This document shows positions 8,322 to 17,160 of a stretch of 64,000 bases of DNA, in pieces (position 1 is the first letter of the stretch; every line of letters begins with the position of its first letter). Origin of the DNA: Acetivibrio thermocellus ATCC 27405 (lineage in GTDB: Bacteria; Bacillota; Clostridia; Acetivibrionales; Acetivibrionaceae); the NCBI RefSeq assembly GCF_000015865.1, contig NC_009012.1:124001-188000 (forward strand), written 5' to 3'. Position numbers and translations under genes: made by a program. A model generated the notes under the pieces. The model saw only the letters and a program-made list of their open reading frames with translations, did not search any database and was not told where the DNA came from.

Positions 8322-9104
8322 ATGAAACCTAAAATGTTTTTTAAGGCGATTACCAAATTCAGAAATATTCTTTTGCTTGCGATAGTAATCGGTATATTCT
8401 TTGCAACTCTAAATAACATCAGCAACGTTCCTTTCCTTTTGATAGGAGCTGCGTGTTATATATACTCTGTAATCCGGACTCTTAAAAATCCGAGGTTTAT
8501 GGCGGAGTTTAACAGGGAGATACAGTTTGAAAGCATTCAGGACCTGAACGAGGAATGCAACAGGTTGTATCAAAATGCCTTTAAAAGGCTGCCGGCGGGA
8601 ATGAGGGAGAGAATCAGAAATATCTATAAGGAAAAGCAGGCTCTTGTGGCTTACTATGTACGGACCAAAAGCGATCCGGTAAAGCAAAGGATTGTGGAAC
8701 AGGCTTTAAATCTTGTTATTGTTTATTTTAAACTTATGCTTAACTATAGTATAAGAATCAAAGAGGTAAATTCTGCAAATGTCCAGAAAATCGTGGAGCG
8801 CATTAATGCCAACAAGAGAAAATTGCAACTTCTTACAAACCCAAAGGCCGTGGAAGATTTGGAAAGGGCAGTGGAGCTTGATGAAAAGATAATTGAAAGA
8901 ATAAATAATGAAAAAATTGAGTTGGAAACGATAAGTTCCAAACTGGACTATATTGAAAGTGCCATACTCATGTTTAAACATCAGATTATATCCAATGCAA
9001 GCACGGAACCTATTGCCGAAGATATTGACAATGTGATAAACGAAGCAATTGCTTTGGATAACGCATTAACATCCCACAGAAACGAAAAACTAAGACTATA
9101 CTGA
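8322..9104 (+). CDS. Uncharacterised two-helix membrane protein with coiled coil
   Basis: I do not recognise a family for this 260-residue protein. Two adjacent hydrophobic segments (about residues 14-30 and 35-50) form an N-terminal hairpin. The remaining 200 residues are charged, helical and rich in Glu, Lys and Asn, with a heptad-like stretch around 145-215 suggesting a coiled coil. This resembles membrane-anchored cytoplasmic scaffold proteins. GGAGGT lies 12 bases upstream of ATG. Its stop is only 15 bases before the iron alcohol dehydrogenase, so the two are probably co-transcribed, but this says little about its role. Confidence 0.8.
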   Translation: MKPKMFFKAITKFRNILLLAIVIGIFFATLNNISNVPFLLIGAACYIYSVIRTLKNPRFMAEFNREIQFESIQDLNEECNRLYQNAFKRLPAGMRERIRNIYKEKQALVAYYVRTKSDPVKQRIVEQALNLVIVYFKLMLNYSIRIKEVNSANVQKIVERINANKRKLQLLTNPKAVEDLERAVELDEKIIERINNEKIELETISSKLDYIESAILMFKHQIISNASTEPIAEDIDNVINEAIALDNALTSHRNEKLRLY

Positions 9105-9119
9105 AAAGGAGGAGGTTTT

Positions 9120-10289
9120 ATGATAAACTTTGTTTATAAAAATCCAACGAAGATAATATTTGGCAGAGGTACTGAATTGAAAGTCGGAGAAGAAGTCAGA
9201 CAATACAGTGGGAAAGTATTGCTTCATTATGGTGGAGGCAGCATAAAGAAGACCGGTTTATACGATAGAGTGGTTAATTCCCTGAAACAGGCAGGAGTTG
9301 AAGTGGTTGAGCTTGGAGGAGTCATGCCCAATCCGAGGCTTGGCCTTGTAAACGAGGGAATAAAAATTTGCCGCGAAAAAGGAATTGACTTTATTCTGGC
9401 GGTAGGCGGAGGAAGTGCCATTGATTCGGCAAAGGCTATAGCAGTGGGAGTGCCGTATGACGGCGACGTATGGGACTTTTTCTGTGGCAAGGCCGAACCG
9501 AAAGAAGCCCTTCCTGTAGGTGTGGTTTTGACCATACCTGCTGCGGGAAGTGAAGCAAGCCCAAATTCTGTAATAACCAGGGAAGACGGCCTGTACAAAC
9601 GGGGAATGTACTCTGAGCTGATAAGGCCGGTATTTGCCATTATGAATCCTGAATTGACCTATACGCTTCCTGCATATCAGACTGCGTGCGGTACTGCTGA
9701 TATCATGGCGCATATAATGGAAAGGTATTTTACAAACGAAACCCATACAGATTTAACAGACCGTCTTTGCGAGGCTACGCTCAAAACAATGATTAAGAAC
9801 GTGCCTATTGCTTTGGAAGAGCCGGACAATTATAATGCAAGGGCGGAGATTATGTGGGCAGGTACAATTGCGCACAACGGGCTTTTGGGAACCGGAAGAA
9901 TTGAGGACTGGGCATCCCATAATATTGAGCATGAAATCAGCGCGATTTACGATGTGGCACACGGAGCCGGCCTTGCAGTGGTGTTCCCGGCGTGGATGAA
10001 ATATGTTTACAAAAACAATTTGGACCGTTTTGTGCAGTTTGCCGTAAGAGTGTGGAATGTGGAAATGAATTTTGACGAGCCGGAAAGGACGGCTCTGGAA
10101 GGTATAGAACGGCTGAAAAAGTTCTTTAAAGAAATAGGTCTTCCGGTTTCTTTGAAAGAAATGAACATAGGCGATGACAGGCTGGAAGAAATGGCGTCAA
10201 AATGCACGAACGGAGGAAAAGCTACAATCGGAAATTTTGTAAAACTCAATCGTGAAGATGTGTACAATATTTTAAAGCTGGCAGTGTAA
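9120..10289 (+). CDS. Iron-containing alcohol dehydrogenase (YqhD/BdhA type)
   Basis: This is a group III iron-dependent alcohol dehydrogenase of 389 residues, interconverting aldehydes and primary alcohols such as butanol or ethanol. The nucleotide loop HYGGGSIKKTG near residue 38 is the type found in NADPH-preferring YqhD/BdhA enzymes, and GGGSAIDSAKAIA is the family signature. Metal ligands fall at Asp194, His198, His267 and His281, the same positions as in YqhD-type structures. GGAGG precedes ATG 9120. It follows the membrane protein by 15 bases and ends at a strong terminator. Its physiological substrate cannot be told from sequence; a role in fermentative alcohol formation is an inference. 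Confidence 0.93.
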   Translation: MINFVYKNPTKIIFGRGTELKVGEEVRQYSGKVLLHYGGGSIKKTGLYDRVVNSLKQAGVEVVELGGVMPNPRLGLVNEGIKICREKGIDFILAVGGGSAIDSAKAIAVGVPYDGDVWDFFCGKAEPKEALPVGVVLTIPAAGSEASPNSVITREDGLYKRGMYSELIRPVFAIMNPELTYTLPAYQTACGTADIMAHIMERYFTNETHTDLTDRLCEATLKTMIKNVPIALEEPDNYNARAEIMWAGTIAHNGLLGTGRIEDWASHNIEHEISAIYDVAHGAGLAVVFPAWMKYVYKNNLDRFVQFAVRVWNVEMNFDEPERTALEGIERLKKFFKEIGLPVSLKEMNIGDDRLEEMASKCTNGGKATIGNFVKLNREDVYNILKLAV

Positions 10290-10354
10290 TCGAAACGAAC
10301 TTAAATATATTAAGATTTTTTGCGGGAATTTATGTACGCGAAAATATATATGAA

Positions 10355-10378
10355 AAAGAGGACGTTTATGTCCTCTTT
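10355..10378. terminator. Bidirectional terminator between the alcohol dehydrogenase and trmB
   Basis: A perfect 9-bp stem, AAAGAGGAC and GTCCTCTTT with a 6-base loop, is followed by a T run on the plus side and preceded by A residues. It overlaps the trmB stop codon by a few bases. Confidence 0.8.
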
Positions 10379-11033
10379 ACTTTTTTTCAGCGATGAGAAA
10401 CTTAATTTTACAGCCCTGTTCAAGAAACATTCTTTCATGTTCGGTTTCAATGTTACCTTCAAAACCGCTTGCATGCAAATCTTCGGTCAGATAAACGATA
10501 TTGAAGTTGCATTGTTCAAAATACTTTATAGAATCCTGAAACAACATCGTGTCGTCGGTTTTAAACCAAATTTGTCCATTGGGAGCCAGAAACGTTCTAT
10601 ACTGGTTCAGCTGGTTTGGATGCGTAAGACGCCTTGCCTTGTGACGGTTTTTAGGCCAGGGATTGCAGAAATTTATAAAAATTCTGCCAATTTGATCGTT
10701 TTCATCCAGCATTCTGTGAATAAGCATTATTTCATGGGCCATAAGCCGGATGTTTTTTGTCTCAGCGCCAATCAAAGCATATTCATTTTCGATTTTTTTC
10801 ATTGCGAGGGCCAGCACTTCATCTTTAATATCAACGGCAATAAAATTTTTATCGGGATTGGTAGAAGCAAGCTTTGATATGAAGCCTCCTTTACCGCACC
10901 CAAGTTCCAACCATATCTCGTTGGAATTGCCGAATACTTCGCGCCATTTTCCTTTATATTCTGTCGGATTGATGACAAAAAAACTGCATGCTTCCAGTGC
11001 AGGCCTTGCCCAAGGTTTTTTTCTCAGCCGCAT
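10377..11033 (-). CDS. trmB: tRNA (guanine-N7-)-methyltransferase
   Basis: TrmB methylates G46 of tRNA to m7G using S-adenosylmethionine. The 218-residue protein begins with the family N-terminus MRLRKKPWARP. It has the SAM-binding motif LELGCGKGGF (about 44-53), the acidic IAVDIK turn, and the substrate-binding INFCNPWPK motif (about 124-132) with the T-H-P and TD segments downstream. An ATG at 11048 is in frame, but GAGG with correct spacing points to ATG 11033, which also restores the conserved start. It is a single gene converging on the alcohol dehydrogenase. Confidence 0.93.
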   Translation of the reverse strand: MRLRKKPWARPALEACSFFVINPTEYKGKWREVFGNSNEIWLELGCGKGGFISKLASTNPDKNFIAVDIKDEVLALAMKKIENEYALIGAETKNIRLMAHEIMLIHRMLDENDQIGRIFINFCNPWPKNRHKARRLTHPNQLNQYRTFLAPNGQIWFKTDDTMLFQDSIKYFEQCNFNIVYLTEDLHASGFEGNIETEHERMFLEQGCKIKFLIAEKK

Positions 11034-11289
11034 ACCATTACCTCGCATTACTTTTATTATGTTTGATTTTTGTAAACTTTGTTTTGAAAATTGTCTTGCA
11101 CCAAATTATTTTAAGACTGTTTGCTTAAAAATTCAACCTGTTAATTAATAAGTATTTCCAAACTTTTTGCCGGGTATCCTTTTCGGAAAAAGATTTAAAT
11201 GCCCTTGCAGAAAAATTGGTGAAGAAATAGAATTATAAATAAGGAAAAAGGAAGAAATAATATAAAAATAAGAGACAAGGAGTGGGAAG

Positions 11290-11682
11290 ATGCTGGAAAG
11301 GCTTAGTATAAGAACTTCGGCAAGAACGGCCATGATTGATATAACTTCAAAAGTTCAACAGGTTGTGGAAAGGTCCGGGGTAAAGTCCGGAATCTGCACT
11401 GTTTTTGTTCCCCATACCACTGCGGGAATTACGATAAATGAAAATGCGGATCCGGATGTGGTGTCAGACATTCTGACGGAGATAAATAAAATTGTTCCTT
11501 TTGAGGATGGTTACTCCCACGGCGAAGGAAATTCCGCCGCCCATATAAAAGCTAGCCTGTTTGGCTCTTCACAGCAGATAATTATTGAAAACTCCAGACT
11601 TCTTTTGGGCACGTGGCAGGGGATATATTTTTGTGAGTTTGACGGACCGAGAAACAGGGAGGTATATGTGAAAATAACTTAA
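11290..11682 (+). CDS. yjbQ: YjbQ (UPF0047) family protein
   Basis: This 130-residue protein belongs to the YjbQ/UPF0047 family, whose members have secondary thiamine-phosphate synthase activity but an unsettled main function. The family hallmarks are present: VFVPHTTAGITINENADPDV (about residues 36-55) with a metal-binding His, EDGYSHGEGNSAAHIKA with two more His, and the C-terminal LGTWQGIYFCEFDGPR. AAGGAG lies upstream of ATG with good spacing. The gene stands between trmB (divergent) and the rib promoter and is probably monocistronic. Confidence 0.9.
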   Translation: MLERLSIRTSARTAMIDITSKVQQVVERSGVKSGICTVFVPHTTAGITINENADPDVVSDILTEINKIVPFEDGYSHGEGNSAAHIKASLFGSSQQIIIENSRLLLGTWQGIYFCEFDGPRNREVYVKIT

Positions 11683-11701
11683 CCTTTTGGTTTTATATTT
11701 C

Positions 11702-11731
11702 TTGACTATTGGGAGCTGTTTGTGATATATT
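11702..11731 (+). promoter_or_regulatory. Promoter of the riboflavin operon
   Basis: TTGACT at 11702-11707 and TATATT at 11726-11731 are 18 bases apart. Transcription would start about 25 bases before the FMN riboswitch aptamer. Confidence 0.6.
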
Positions 11732-11762
11732 TTATTTAAAAATTGAATATTCCAAGAGTTGA

Positions 11763-11929
11763 CTTATCTTCAGGGATAGGTGAAATTCCTTACCGGCGGT
11801 AGACAGCATGGTATTTGCTGTGAGCCCGCGAGCCTTTTTGGCAGATCCGGTCAAAGTCCGGAGCCGACAGTGAAATGTATTAATATGTTTTGTTATTAAT
11901 ACATTGAGTCTGGATGGGAGAAGATAAAG
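11763..11929 (+). promoter_or_regulatory. FMN riboswitch (RFN element)
   Basis: The conserved RFN blocks are all present in order: the P1 5' strand TTATCTTCAGGG, GGTGAAATTCCTTACCGG, AGCCCGCGAGC, GCAGATCCGGT, CCGGAGCCGACAGT, and the closing GATGGGAGAAGATAA that pairs back with P1. A variable P-arm (AATGTATTAATA pairing with TATTAATACATT) sits before the last block. It lies directly upstream of ribD-ribE-ribBA-ribH, so FMN binding represses riboflavin synthesis. Confidence 0.96.
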
Positions 11930-11954
11930 CATTATTTTTTTGTTTGGAAGTGGC

Positions 11955-11994
11955 GCTCCCTGGGAAGATATCTCAAGGGGGCTTTGTTATATAG
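11955..11994 (+). terminator. Candidate riboswitch-controlled attenuator hairpin
   Basis: GCTCCCT (11955-11961) pairs with AGGGGGC (11976-11982), and TTTGTTAT follows. It lies between the FMN aptamer and ribD and is the most likely expression platform, suggesting transcription attenuation. The T run is short, so this is tentative. Confidence 0.45.
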
Positions 11995-12020
11995 TTTAAT
12001 GTATTTTAACGGAATGAACG

Positions 12021-13127
12021 GTGATTAAGTTGAGTGAAAAAGAGTTTTTCATGAGTAGAGCCATTAAACTAGCAAAACTTGGATGGGGAAAAACCAATCC
12101 CAACCCTTTGGTGGGGGCGGTTGTTGTCAAGGATGGAAAAATAATTGCAGAAGGTTACCACAAGCAACTGGGAGGTCCTCATGCCGAAGTGGAGGCTTTT
12201 AACAACGCAAAGGAGGACGTTGCCGGCGGCACTTTGTATGTCAATTTGGAGCCATGTTCCCATTACGGCAGGACGCCGCCCTGTGCTCAAAAAATTATTG
12301 ATGTTGGGATAAAAAAAGTGGTTGCAGCCATAAAGGACCCCAACCCGAAGGTTTCGGGCAGAGGTTTTGAAATGCTTAAAAACGCAGGAATTGAGGTTGA
12401 AGTCGGGGTACTTGAGGAAGAGGCCATAAGACTCAACGAAATATTTATCACTTACATTGTAAAAAAGAAACCTTTTGTAATTTTAAAAACGGCAATGACA
12501 TTGGACGGCAAGATAGCAACAGCTTCGGGAGACTCCAAATGGGTGACGGGGGAAAAAGCAAGAAATCATGTCCATGTGATAAGAGACAGGGTTGCGGCAG
12601 TAATGGTGGGAATTAATACTGTCCTGAAAGATAATCCATACCTTACCACAAGACTTCCCGACAAGGAAGGAAGCGATCCTGTGAGGATAGTTGTGGACAG
12701 CAAAGGCTCAATTCCCCTGGACTCAAATGTTATAAATTCCAATTCAAAAGCCGGAGTTATACTTGCCACTACCTCCCGTATAGACAAGGAAAAGGAAAAA
12801 ATGCTGATTGACAAAGGAGTAAAAATCATTAAGGCGGACGGCAGTGACGGAAGAGTGGATTTAAAACTTCTGATGGATGAACTTTACAAACTTGAAATTG
12901 ACAGTGTGCTGCTGGAAGGAGGAGGTACGCTGAACAGCTCTGCCATTTCCGCGGGAATTGTGGACAAAGTAATGTGTTTTATCTCTCCGAAGATAGTGGG
13001 GGGAGAAAATGCTCCCACCTCGGTTGAAGGAATCGGAGCATTAAGAATGTGTGAAGCCATAGGAGTAAAAAATATCAGTGTTGTAAAGTTTGGGGAAGAC
13101 ATACTTCTGGAAGGATATATAGAATGA
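12021..13127 (+). CDS. ribD: Bifunctional riboflavin deaminase/reductase RibD
   Basis: RibD carries out the second and third steps of riboflavin synthesis: deamination of the pyrimidine and NADPH-dependent reduction of the ribosyl side chain. The N-terminal deaminase domain has the zinc site His54-Ala-Glu56 and Cys79/Cys88 in PCSHYGRTPPC. The C-terminal reductase begins near KTAMTLDGKIA (about 155) and includes the ESDPVRIVVD-type strand and LLEGGGTLN. At 368 residues it is full length. GTG 12021 is given here. TTG 12030, which follows GGTGA by five bases, gives an N-terminus more like homologues. It is the first gene of the FMN-regulated operon. Confidence 0.94.
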   Translation: MIKLSEKEFFMSRAIKLAKLGWGKTNPNPLVGAVVVKDGKIIAEGYHKQLGGPHAEVEAFNNAKEDVAGGTLYVNLEPCSHYGRTPPCAQKIIDVGIKKVVAAIKDPNPKVSGRGFEMLKNAGIEVEVGVLEEEAIRLNEIFITYIVKKKPFVILKTAMTLDGKIATASGDSKWVTGEKARNHVHVIRDRVAAVMVGINTVLKDNPYLTTRLPDKEGSDPVRIVVDSKGSIPLDSNVINSNSKAGVILATTSRIDKEKEKMLIDKGVKIIKADGSDGRVDLKLLMDELYKLEIDSVLLEGGGTLNSSAISAGIVDKVMCFISPKIVGGENAPTSVEGIGALRMCEAIGVKNISVVKFGEDILLEGYIE

Positions 13128-13205
13128 AAGATATTATTGAAAGATATAGTGGAATGAAACAATATAAAATAAAATTTACAGGTTAAATATAATCAGGAGG
13201 AAATT

Positions 13206-13862
13206 GTGTTTACGGGAATTGTAGAGGAAATTGGATTGGTAAAGGAAATAATTCCTGGAAACAAGTCGATAAAACTCACAATAAAATGTGAGAAAATTAT
13301 GGATGATGTAAAAGTCGGGGACAGCATAGCCGTAAACGGAATCTGTCTTACGGTCACGTCTCTTGACAACGGTGCCTTTACGGCGGACGTTATGCCACAG
13401 ACCATGAGAAAGACCAATTTGGGAAACCTCAGGACAGGAGAAAAGGTAAACCTTGAAAGAGCGTTAAGGCCCGTTGACAGGATGGGAGGGCATATTGTCA
13501 GCGGGCATATTGACGGTACCGGAGTGATATTGTCCAAAGAGGAGGAGGACAATGCCATCTGGCTTGAGATTTCCGCACCTTCGGACATATTGAAATATAT
13601 TGTGGTAAGAGGTTCGGTTGCATTGGACGGTGTCAGCCTTACCGTTGCATACGTGGATGAGAAGAGCTTTAAAGTTTCTCTTATTCCCCATACCGCATCG
13701 GTTACAATATTGGGTTCAAAAAAGCCCGGCGACAGAATAAATATTGAATGTGACATGCTGGGAAAATATGTTGAGAAGCTGATGTGTTTCGACCGGCAGG
13801 ACAAAAAGGAGGAAAAAAAGTCTGTGACCTTGGATTTTCTGAGAGAACACGGATTTGCATAA
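13206..13862 (+). CDS. ribE: Riboflavin synthase alpha chain
   Basis: This enzyme dismutates two molecules of 6,7-dimethyl-8-ribityllumazine to riboflavin. The 218-residue protein starts with the conserved MFTGIVEEIG and has two lumazine-binding repeats. The first has GDSIAVNGICLTV (about 39-51) and the second GSVALDGVSLTV (about 137-148), separated by the conserved GHIVSGHIDGTG segment. GTG start at 13206 follows AGGAGG with 6-base spacing. It lies 78 bases after ribD and 39 before ribBA in the riboswitch-controlled operon. Confidence 0.95.
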   Translation: MFTGIVEEIGLVKEIIPGNKSIKLTIKCEKIMDDVKVGDSIAVNGICLTVTSLDNGAFTADVMPQTMRKTNLGNLRTGEKVNLERALRPVDRMGGHIVSGHIDGTGVILSKEEEDNAIWLEISAPSDILKYIVVRGSVALDGVSLTVAYVDEKSFKVSLIPHTASVTILGSKKPGDRINIECDMLGKYVEKLMCFDRQDKKEEKKSVTLDFLREHGFA

Positions 13863-13901
13863 ATTCAATACACAAAGAAGATTATTCTGGGAGGCGTTTT
13901 T

Positions 13902-15143
13902 ATGAATTTTGATACAATTGAGTCCGCGATAGAGGACATCAGGCAGGGAAAAATGATAGTTGTGGTTGACGATGAAGACAGGGAAAACGAAGGCGACCTG
14001 CTGATGGCGGCGGAGCTGGTTACACCGGAGCATATCAATTTCATGGCAACATACGGAAGAGGTATGATTTGCGCCCCGATAACCGAGGCCAGGGCAAAGG
14101 AATTGGGACTGGAATTAATGGTAACGAAAAACAGTGAACACATGAGAACCGCCTTTACAGTGACGGTGGACCATAAAAGCACGACTACCGGTATTTCGGC
14201 TTTTGAAAGAGCTAAAACAATAAAGGAACTTTCAAATCCTGATGCCAAACCGGATGATTTTGTAAGGCCTGGACATGTTTTTCCATTAATTGCTAAAGAA
14301 GGCGGAGTTCTAAAACGTGCAGGTCATACTGAAGCCGCAGTAGACTTTGCAAAACTGGCAGGACTTTACCCTGCCGGGGTAATATGCGAAATTATGAATG
14401 ATGACGGAACCATGGCCAGAGTTCCGCAGCTTATGGAATTTGTAAAAAAACACGGACTTAAACTTGTTACCATAGCAGATCTTATAAAATACAGAAGAAA
14501 TAATGAAAAATTGATAAGAAGGGCGGCGGAGGCAAAACTTCCCACTGAATACGGGGATTTTAAAATAGTTGCTTATGAAAACGTTATAAACGGAGAACAT
14601 CATGTAGCATTGGTAAAGGGAGATGTGGCAAACTCCGACGAGCCTGTAATGGTGAGGGTGCATTCGGAGTGCCTTACCGGGGATGCGTTCCATTCCTTAA
14701 GGTGCGACTGCGGTGAGCAGCTGCACAAAGCCATGGAAATGATAGGAAAAGAGGACAAGGGAGTACTTTTGTACATGAGACAGGAAGGCCGTGGAATTGG
14801 CCTTGTAAACAAAATCCGGGCGTATGAGCTTCAGGATCAGGGAAAAGATACCGTTGAGGCCAATGTGCTTTTGGGATTTCCCCCCGATCTTAGGGAATAT
14901 GGCATAGGAGCCCAGATATTATACGACCTCGGTGTAAGGAAAATAAGGCTTCTTACCAACAATCCCAAGAAGCTGATAGGACTTGGCGGTCACGGACTGG
15001 AAATTGTTGAAAGGGTGCCCATTGAGATAAAGGGAAACGAAATCAACAGTTTCTATTTGAAAACCAAAAAGGAAAAAATGGGGCATTTATTAACCAGTAT
15101 AAACACAACGGAACATCAGGAGGGAGAATCAAATGGCAATTAA
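13902..15143 (+). CDS. ribBA: Bifunctional 3,4-DHBP synthase / GTP cyclohydrolase II
   Basis: This fusion enzyme supplies both precursors of riboflavin. The N-terminal dihydroxybutanone phosphate synthase domain (about 1-200) has [16 protein letters not shown] and [10 protein letters not shown]-like segments with the metal and substrate acidic residues. The C-terminal GTP cyclohydrolase II domain (about 205-400) has the zinc cysteines in [20 protein letters not shown], the RQEGRGIGL loop, and the LLTNNPKK guanine-recognition segment. It is 413 residues, with ATG preceded by GGGAGG. The stop overlaps ribH by 11 bases, indicating translational coupling. Confidence 0.96.
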   Translation: MNFDTIESAIEDIRQGKMIVVVDDEDRENEGDLLMAAELVTPEHINFMATYGRGMICAPITEARAKELGLELMVTKNSEHMRTAFTVTVDHKSTTTGISAFERAKTIKELSNPDAKPDDFVRPGHVFPLIAKEGGVLKRAGHTEAAVDFAKLAGLYPAGVICEIMNDDGTMARVPQLMEFVKKHGLKLVTIADLIKYRRNNEKLIRRAAEAKLPTEYGDFKIVAYENVINGEHHVALVKGDVANSDEPVMVRVHSECLTGDAFHSLRCDCGEQLHKAMEMIGKEDKGVLLYMRQEGRGIGLVNKIRAYELQDQGKDTVEANVLLGFPPDLREYGIGAQILYDLGVRKIRLLTNNPKKLIGLGGHGLEIVERVPIEIKGNEINSFYLKTKKEKMGHLLTSINTTEHQEGESNGN

Positions 15144-15600
15144 GACAAATGAAGGTAAGCTTATAGCTTCAGGTTTGAAGTTTGGGGTGGTTGTGGCACG
15201 TTTTAACGAGTTTATCAGCAGCAAGCTCTTAGGAGGAGTGATTGACGGACTGATAAGGCATGGAGCGTCCGAAGAGGACATTGAAATTTCATGGGTGCCC
15301 GGGGCTTTTGAGATACCTTTGGTGGCTCAGAAAATGGCCAATTCCAAAAAATTTGACGCCATAATTTGCATCGGTGCCGTTATAAGAGGTTCAACCCCTC
15401 ATTTTGACTATGTGGCCAACGAAATGTCAAAGGGAATTGCAAAAGTATCGCTGGATACGGGAATACCAATTGCTTTTGGTGTCCTTACCACGGATACCAT
15501 TGAACAGGCCATTGAAAGAGCGGGAACCAAGGTTGGAAACAAAGGCTATGATGCAGCGGTTACGGCAATTGAAATGGCAAATTTGCTAAAGATGATATAA
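15133..15600 (+). CDS. ribH: 6,7-dimethyl-8-ribityllumazine synthase
   Basis: Lumazine synthase condenses the RibA/D and RibB products; it usually assembles into a 60-meric or pentameric shell. The 155-residue protein has the [12 protein letters not shown] start segment, [10 protein letters not shown] (about 56-65), and [18 protein letters not shown] with the catalytic His near residue 89. [12 protein letters not shown] segment follows at about 115. ATG 15133 lies within the 3' end of ribBA and has AGGAGGG upstream. It ends the rib operon just before a strong terminator. Confidence 0.96.
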   Translation: MAIKTNEGKLIASGLKFGVVVARFNEFISSKLLGGVIDGLIRHGASEEDIEISWVPGAFEIPLVAQKMANSKKFDAIICIGAVIRGSTPHFDYVANEMSKGIAKVSLDTGIPIAFGVLTTDTIEQAIERAGTKVGNKGYDAAVTAIEMANLLKMI

Positions 15601-15610
15601 AGACAACGTA

Positions 15611-15645
15611 AGAAGGGTCTTTGAAGACAAGACCCTTCTTTTTTG
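15611..15645 (+). terminator. Terminator of the rib operon
   Basis: The stem AGAAGGGTCTT pairs with AAGACCCTTCT around a short loop and is followed by TTTTTT. Confidence 0.9.
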
Positions 15646-15691
15646 TCTGGCTTTACAGGTGGCTTTTTATATGCAGCTTTATATTATACAC

Positions 15692-16333
15692 TTATTTTGT
15701 ATCTTGCGGTGTGTCATTTTGCTCTTCTTTAAACTTTTTAATAAATTCTTCCTGTTCCTTTTTCAGAAGAATCAGATATTTCTTTAAAAGATTCGGAGTA
15801 TGTACATCGGTATAATTGATTTTCAAACCATATTCGTAATTATACTCATCTTTTACTTTTCTTATGATGGTTGCTTTAAGATGTATGGGAATATCGGCAT
15901 GAATGTCAAACTTGAGCTCCTGAAACAATGGAAAATCTTCTTTGGTATGAATCATCATTCCGTTAAAACTGATATTTTTGACAATTGCCAGATATTTTTT
16001 GTTGGACTCGCCGATTCGAGCTTCGGCATACAGTGACACGGGAAATCTCACGAAAAGTCTTTTATTTGAAGTTGTCTCGTAGTTGTCGATTTTAAGCTTT
16101 AGAGTGTTTTGCTGTTTGTCTACGTTCAAAGTTGTACAGCTGGAGATATAAACATTTTCTTCTAATTCACAGCCTAAAACTATGGGGTCACCAATTGAAC
16201 AATTGAGAAGAGCGATGTCTTCCGTAAGTTTCAGCAGAACCTCATCATTGTTTGATTCGAGTACCAGGCTTTTGAAAAGCTTTGTACCGGAAAAATGACG
16301 TATGGATACGAGATCTCCAACTTTTATTTCCAT
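15692..16333 (-). CDS. PilZ-domain c-di-GMP receptor (YcgR-like)
   Basis: This 213-residue protein has an N-terminal YcgR-like beta domain (about 1-85) followed by a PilZ domain. The c-di-GMP signature is intact: RLFVR (Arg92 and Arg96) and the downstream N-x-S-x-x-G motif at 120-125 (NISFNG). Such proteins usually act on flagellar motors or surface functions when c-di-GMP rises. The start is ATG 16333, because GGAG lies 8 bases upstream on the minus strand. A GTG nine bases earlier is the alternative. The C-terminal tail is Lys/Glu-rich. Two GGDEF/HD-GYP proteins in this window could control the ligand. The target is unknown. Confidence 0.88.
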   Translation of the reverse strand: MEIKVGDLVSIRHFSGTKLFKSLVLESNNDEVLLKLTEDIALLNCSIGDPIVLGCELEENVYISSCTTLNVDKQQNTLKLKIDNYETTSNKRLFVRFPVSLYAEARIGESNKKYLAIVKNISFNGMMIHTKEDFPLFQELKFDIHADIPIHLKATIIRKVKDEYNYEYGLKINYTDVHTPNLLKKYLILLKKEQEEFIKKFKEEQNDTPQDTK

Positions 16334-16659
16334 GTTTATCACTCCATTAAAAGAAGTTTATTGATTTATTTATAAATTTGCAAGTTTATTGAACGGACAG
16401 CCCAAATATAAATCCCGAAAGCCTGTAATAACTCCTAATGTGCCAAAAGACCGAAAGAGCAATTAAAATACATTCGGCAAATCCAGCTGCAGATTGACGA
16501 ACATGTGATAAAAAGACCAAGTATTTAATTACATTATAACATAATTATAAATGATTAACATATATATTTTATTTTTTTTAATTTTTTATATATAAACAGC
16601 AAAACAAGAGAGCCAAAAGAATGTATTTAAATCAATTTATAATGAATAATTGAAAAAAT
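16334..16659. other. AT-rich spacer upstream of the PilZ gene
   Basis: About 330 bases with a moderately GC-rich core (about 16390-16510) and otherwise very AT-rich flanks. It should hold the promoter of the minus-strand PilZ gene. I looked for a c-di-GMP riboswitch on both strands and did not find its conserved core. Confidence 0.5.
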
Positions 16660-16791
16660 GTGAAAAAAGGTAAACTTGCAGAAGCTTATTTAGCTTATTT
16701 AAAAGAAAAATATGGAGACGAAAATTTAAAAATGGAATCTGACAAAAATTCAGATGACAGGGTTCTGCCCGGGAAAATTTTGACGAGTTAA
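16660..16791 (+). CDS. Possible small ORF or gene remnant
   Basis: A 43-codon frame starting with GTG encodes a lysine- and glutamate-rich, helix-prone peptide (KKGKLAEAYLAYLKEKYGDE near the start). The residue composition looks more like coding sequence than the surrounding spacer, but there is no convincing ribosome site. A stop lies three codons upstream, and I do not recognise the family. It may be a decayed gene fragment. It ends 21 bases before the tRNA promoter. Confidence 0.25.
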   Translation: MKKGKLAEAYLAYLKEKYGDENLKMESDKNSDDRVLPGKILTS

Positions 16792-16812
16792 AATTTTCTT
16801 TTAAATATATCC

Positions 16813-16841
16813 TTGACAAAAAACTTTATTCCGGTTATAAT
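16813..16841 (+). promoter_or_regulatory. Consensus promoter of tRNA-Gly(GCC)
   Basis: TTGACA at 16813-16818 and TATAAT at 16836-16841 are both perfect, with a 17-base spacer. The promoter is 20 bases upstream of the mature tRNA 5' end and probably also serves the second tRNA-Gly. Confidence 0.88.
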
Positions 16842-16861
16842 AACTCTTGCAAATTGGTTGT

Positions 16862-16936
16862 GCGGGTTTAACTCAGTGGTAGAGTGTCACCTTGCCAAGG
16901 TGAAAGTCGCGAGTTCGAATCTCGTAACCCGCTCCA
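16862..16936 (+). tRNA. tRNA-Gly (anticodon GCC)
   Basis: A full cloverleaf is visible. The acceptor stem GCGGGTT pairs with AACCCGC. The D-arm has ACTC-AGTGGTA-GAGT, and the anticodon loop TTGCCAA gives GCC. The T-arm is GCGAG-TTCGAAT-CTCGT. The CCA end is encoded (16934-16936). Confidence 0.97.
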
Positions 16937-16943
16937 GAATGTA

Positions 16944-16976
16944 TATCAGGATAACTTTAAACAAGTTATCCTGATA
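16944..16976 (+). other. Perfect hairpin between the two tRNA-Gly genes
   Basis: TATCAGGATAACTT pairs perfectly with AAGTTATCCTGATA around a 5-base loop. There is no T run on the plus side, so it is more likely a processing or stability structure than a terminator. Confidence 0.6.
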
Positions 16977-17047
16977 ATAAATTAATCCTTTATGAAGAAA
17001 ATTGAAAAGATAAAATTTAAAGATTGTGTTATAAGAAGGTTTTATAT

Positions 17048-17121
17048 GCGGGTGTAGTTCAATGGTAGAACATCAGCCTTCCAAGCTGATTGCGAGGGTT
17101 CGATTCCCTTCACCCGCTCCA
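17048..17121 (+). tRNA. tRNA-Gly (anticodon TCC)
   Basis: The acceptor stem GCGGGTG pairs with CACCCGC. The anticodon stem is TCAGC-GCTGA with loop CTTCCAA, giving anticodon TCC. The T-arm is GAGGG-TTCGATT-CCCTT. CCA is encoded at 17119-17121. No separate promoter is evident, so it is likely co-transcribed with the upstream tRNA-Gly. Confidence 0.97.
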
Positions 17122-17125
17122 ATTG

Positions 17126-17160
17126 AAGTTATGTACGCAAAGTGGTACATAACTTTTTTT
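17126..17160 (+). terminator. Terminator after the tRNA-Gly pair
   Basis: AAGTTATGTAC pairs with GTACATAACTT around an 8-base loop, followed by a run of T residues. Confidence 0.9.

Noticed and set aside
13193-13804. 203-residue minus-strand frame opposite ribE
   Set aside because: It is antisense to a full-length riboflavin synthase gene with clear family motifs and has no support of its own.
16343-16860. A c-di-GMP riboswitch upstream of the PilZ gene
   Set aside because: The conserved core sequences of c-di-GMP-I and c-di-GMP-II aptamers are not found on either strand.
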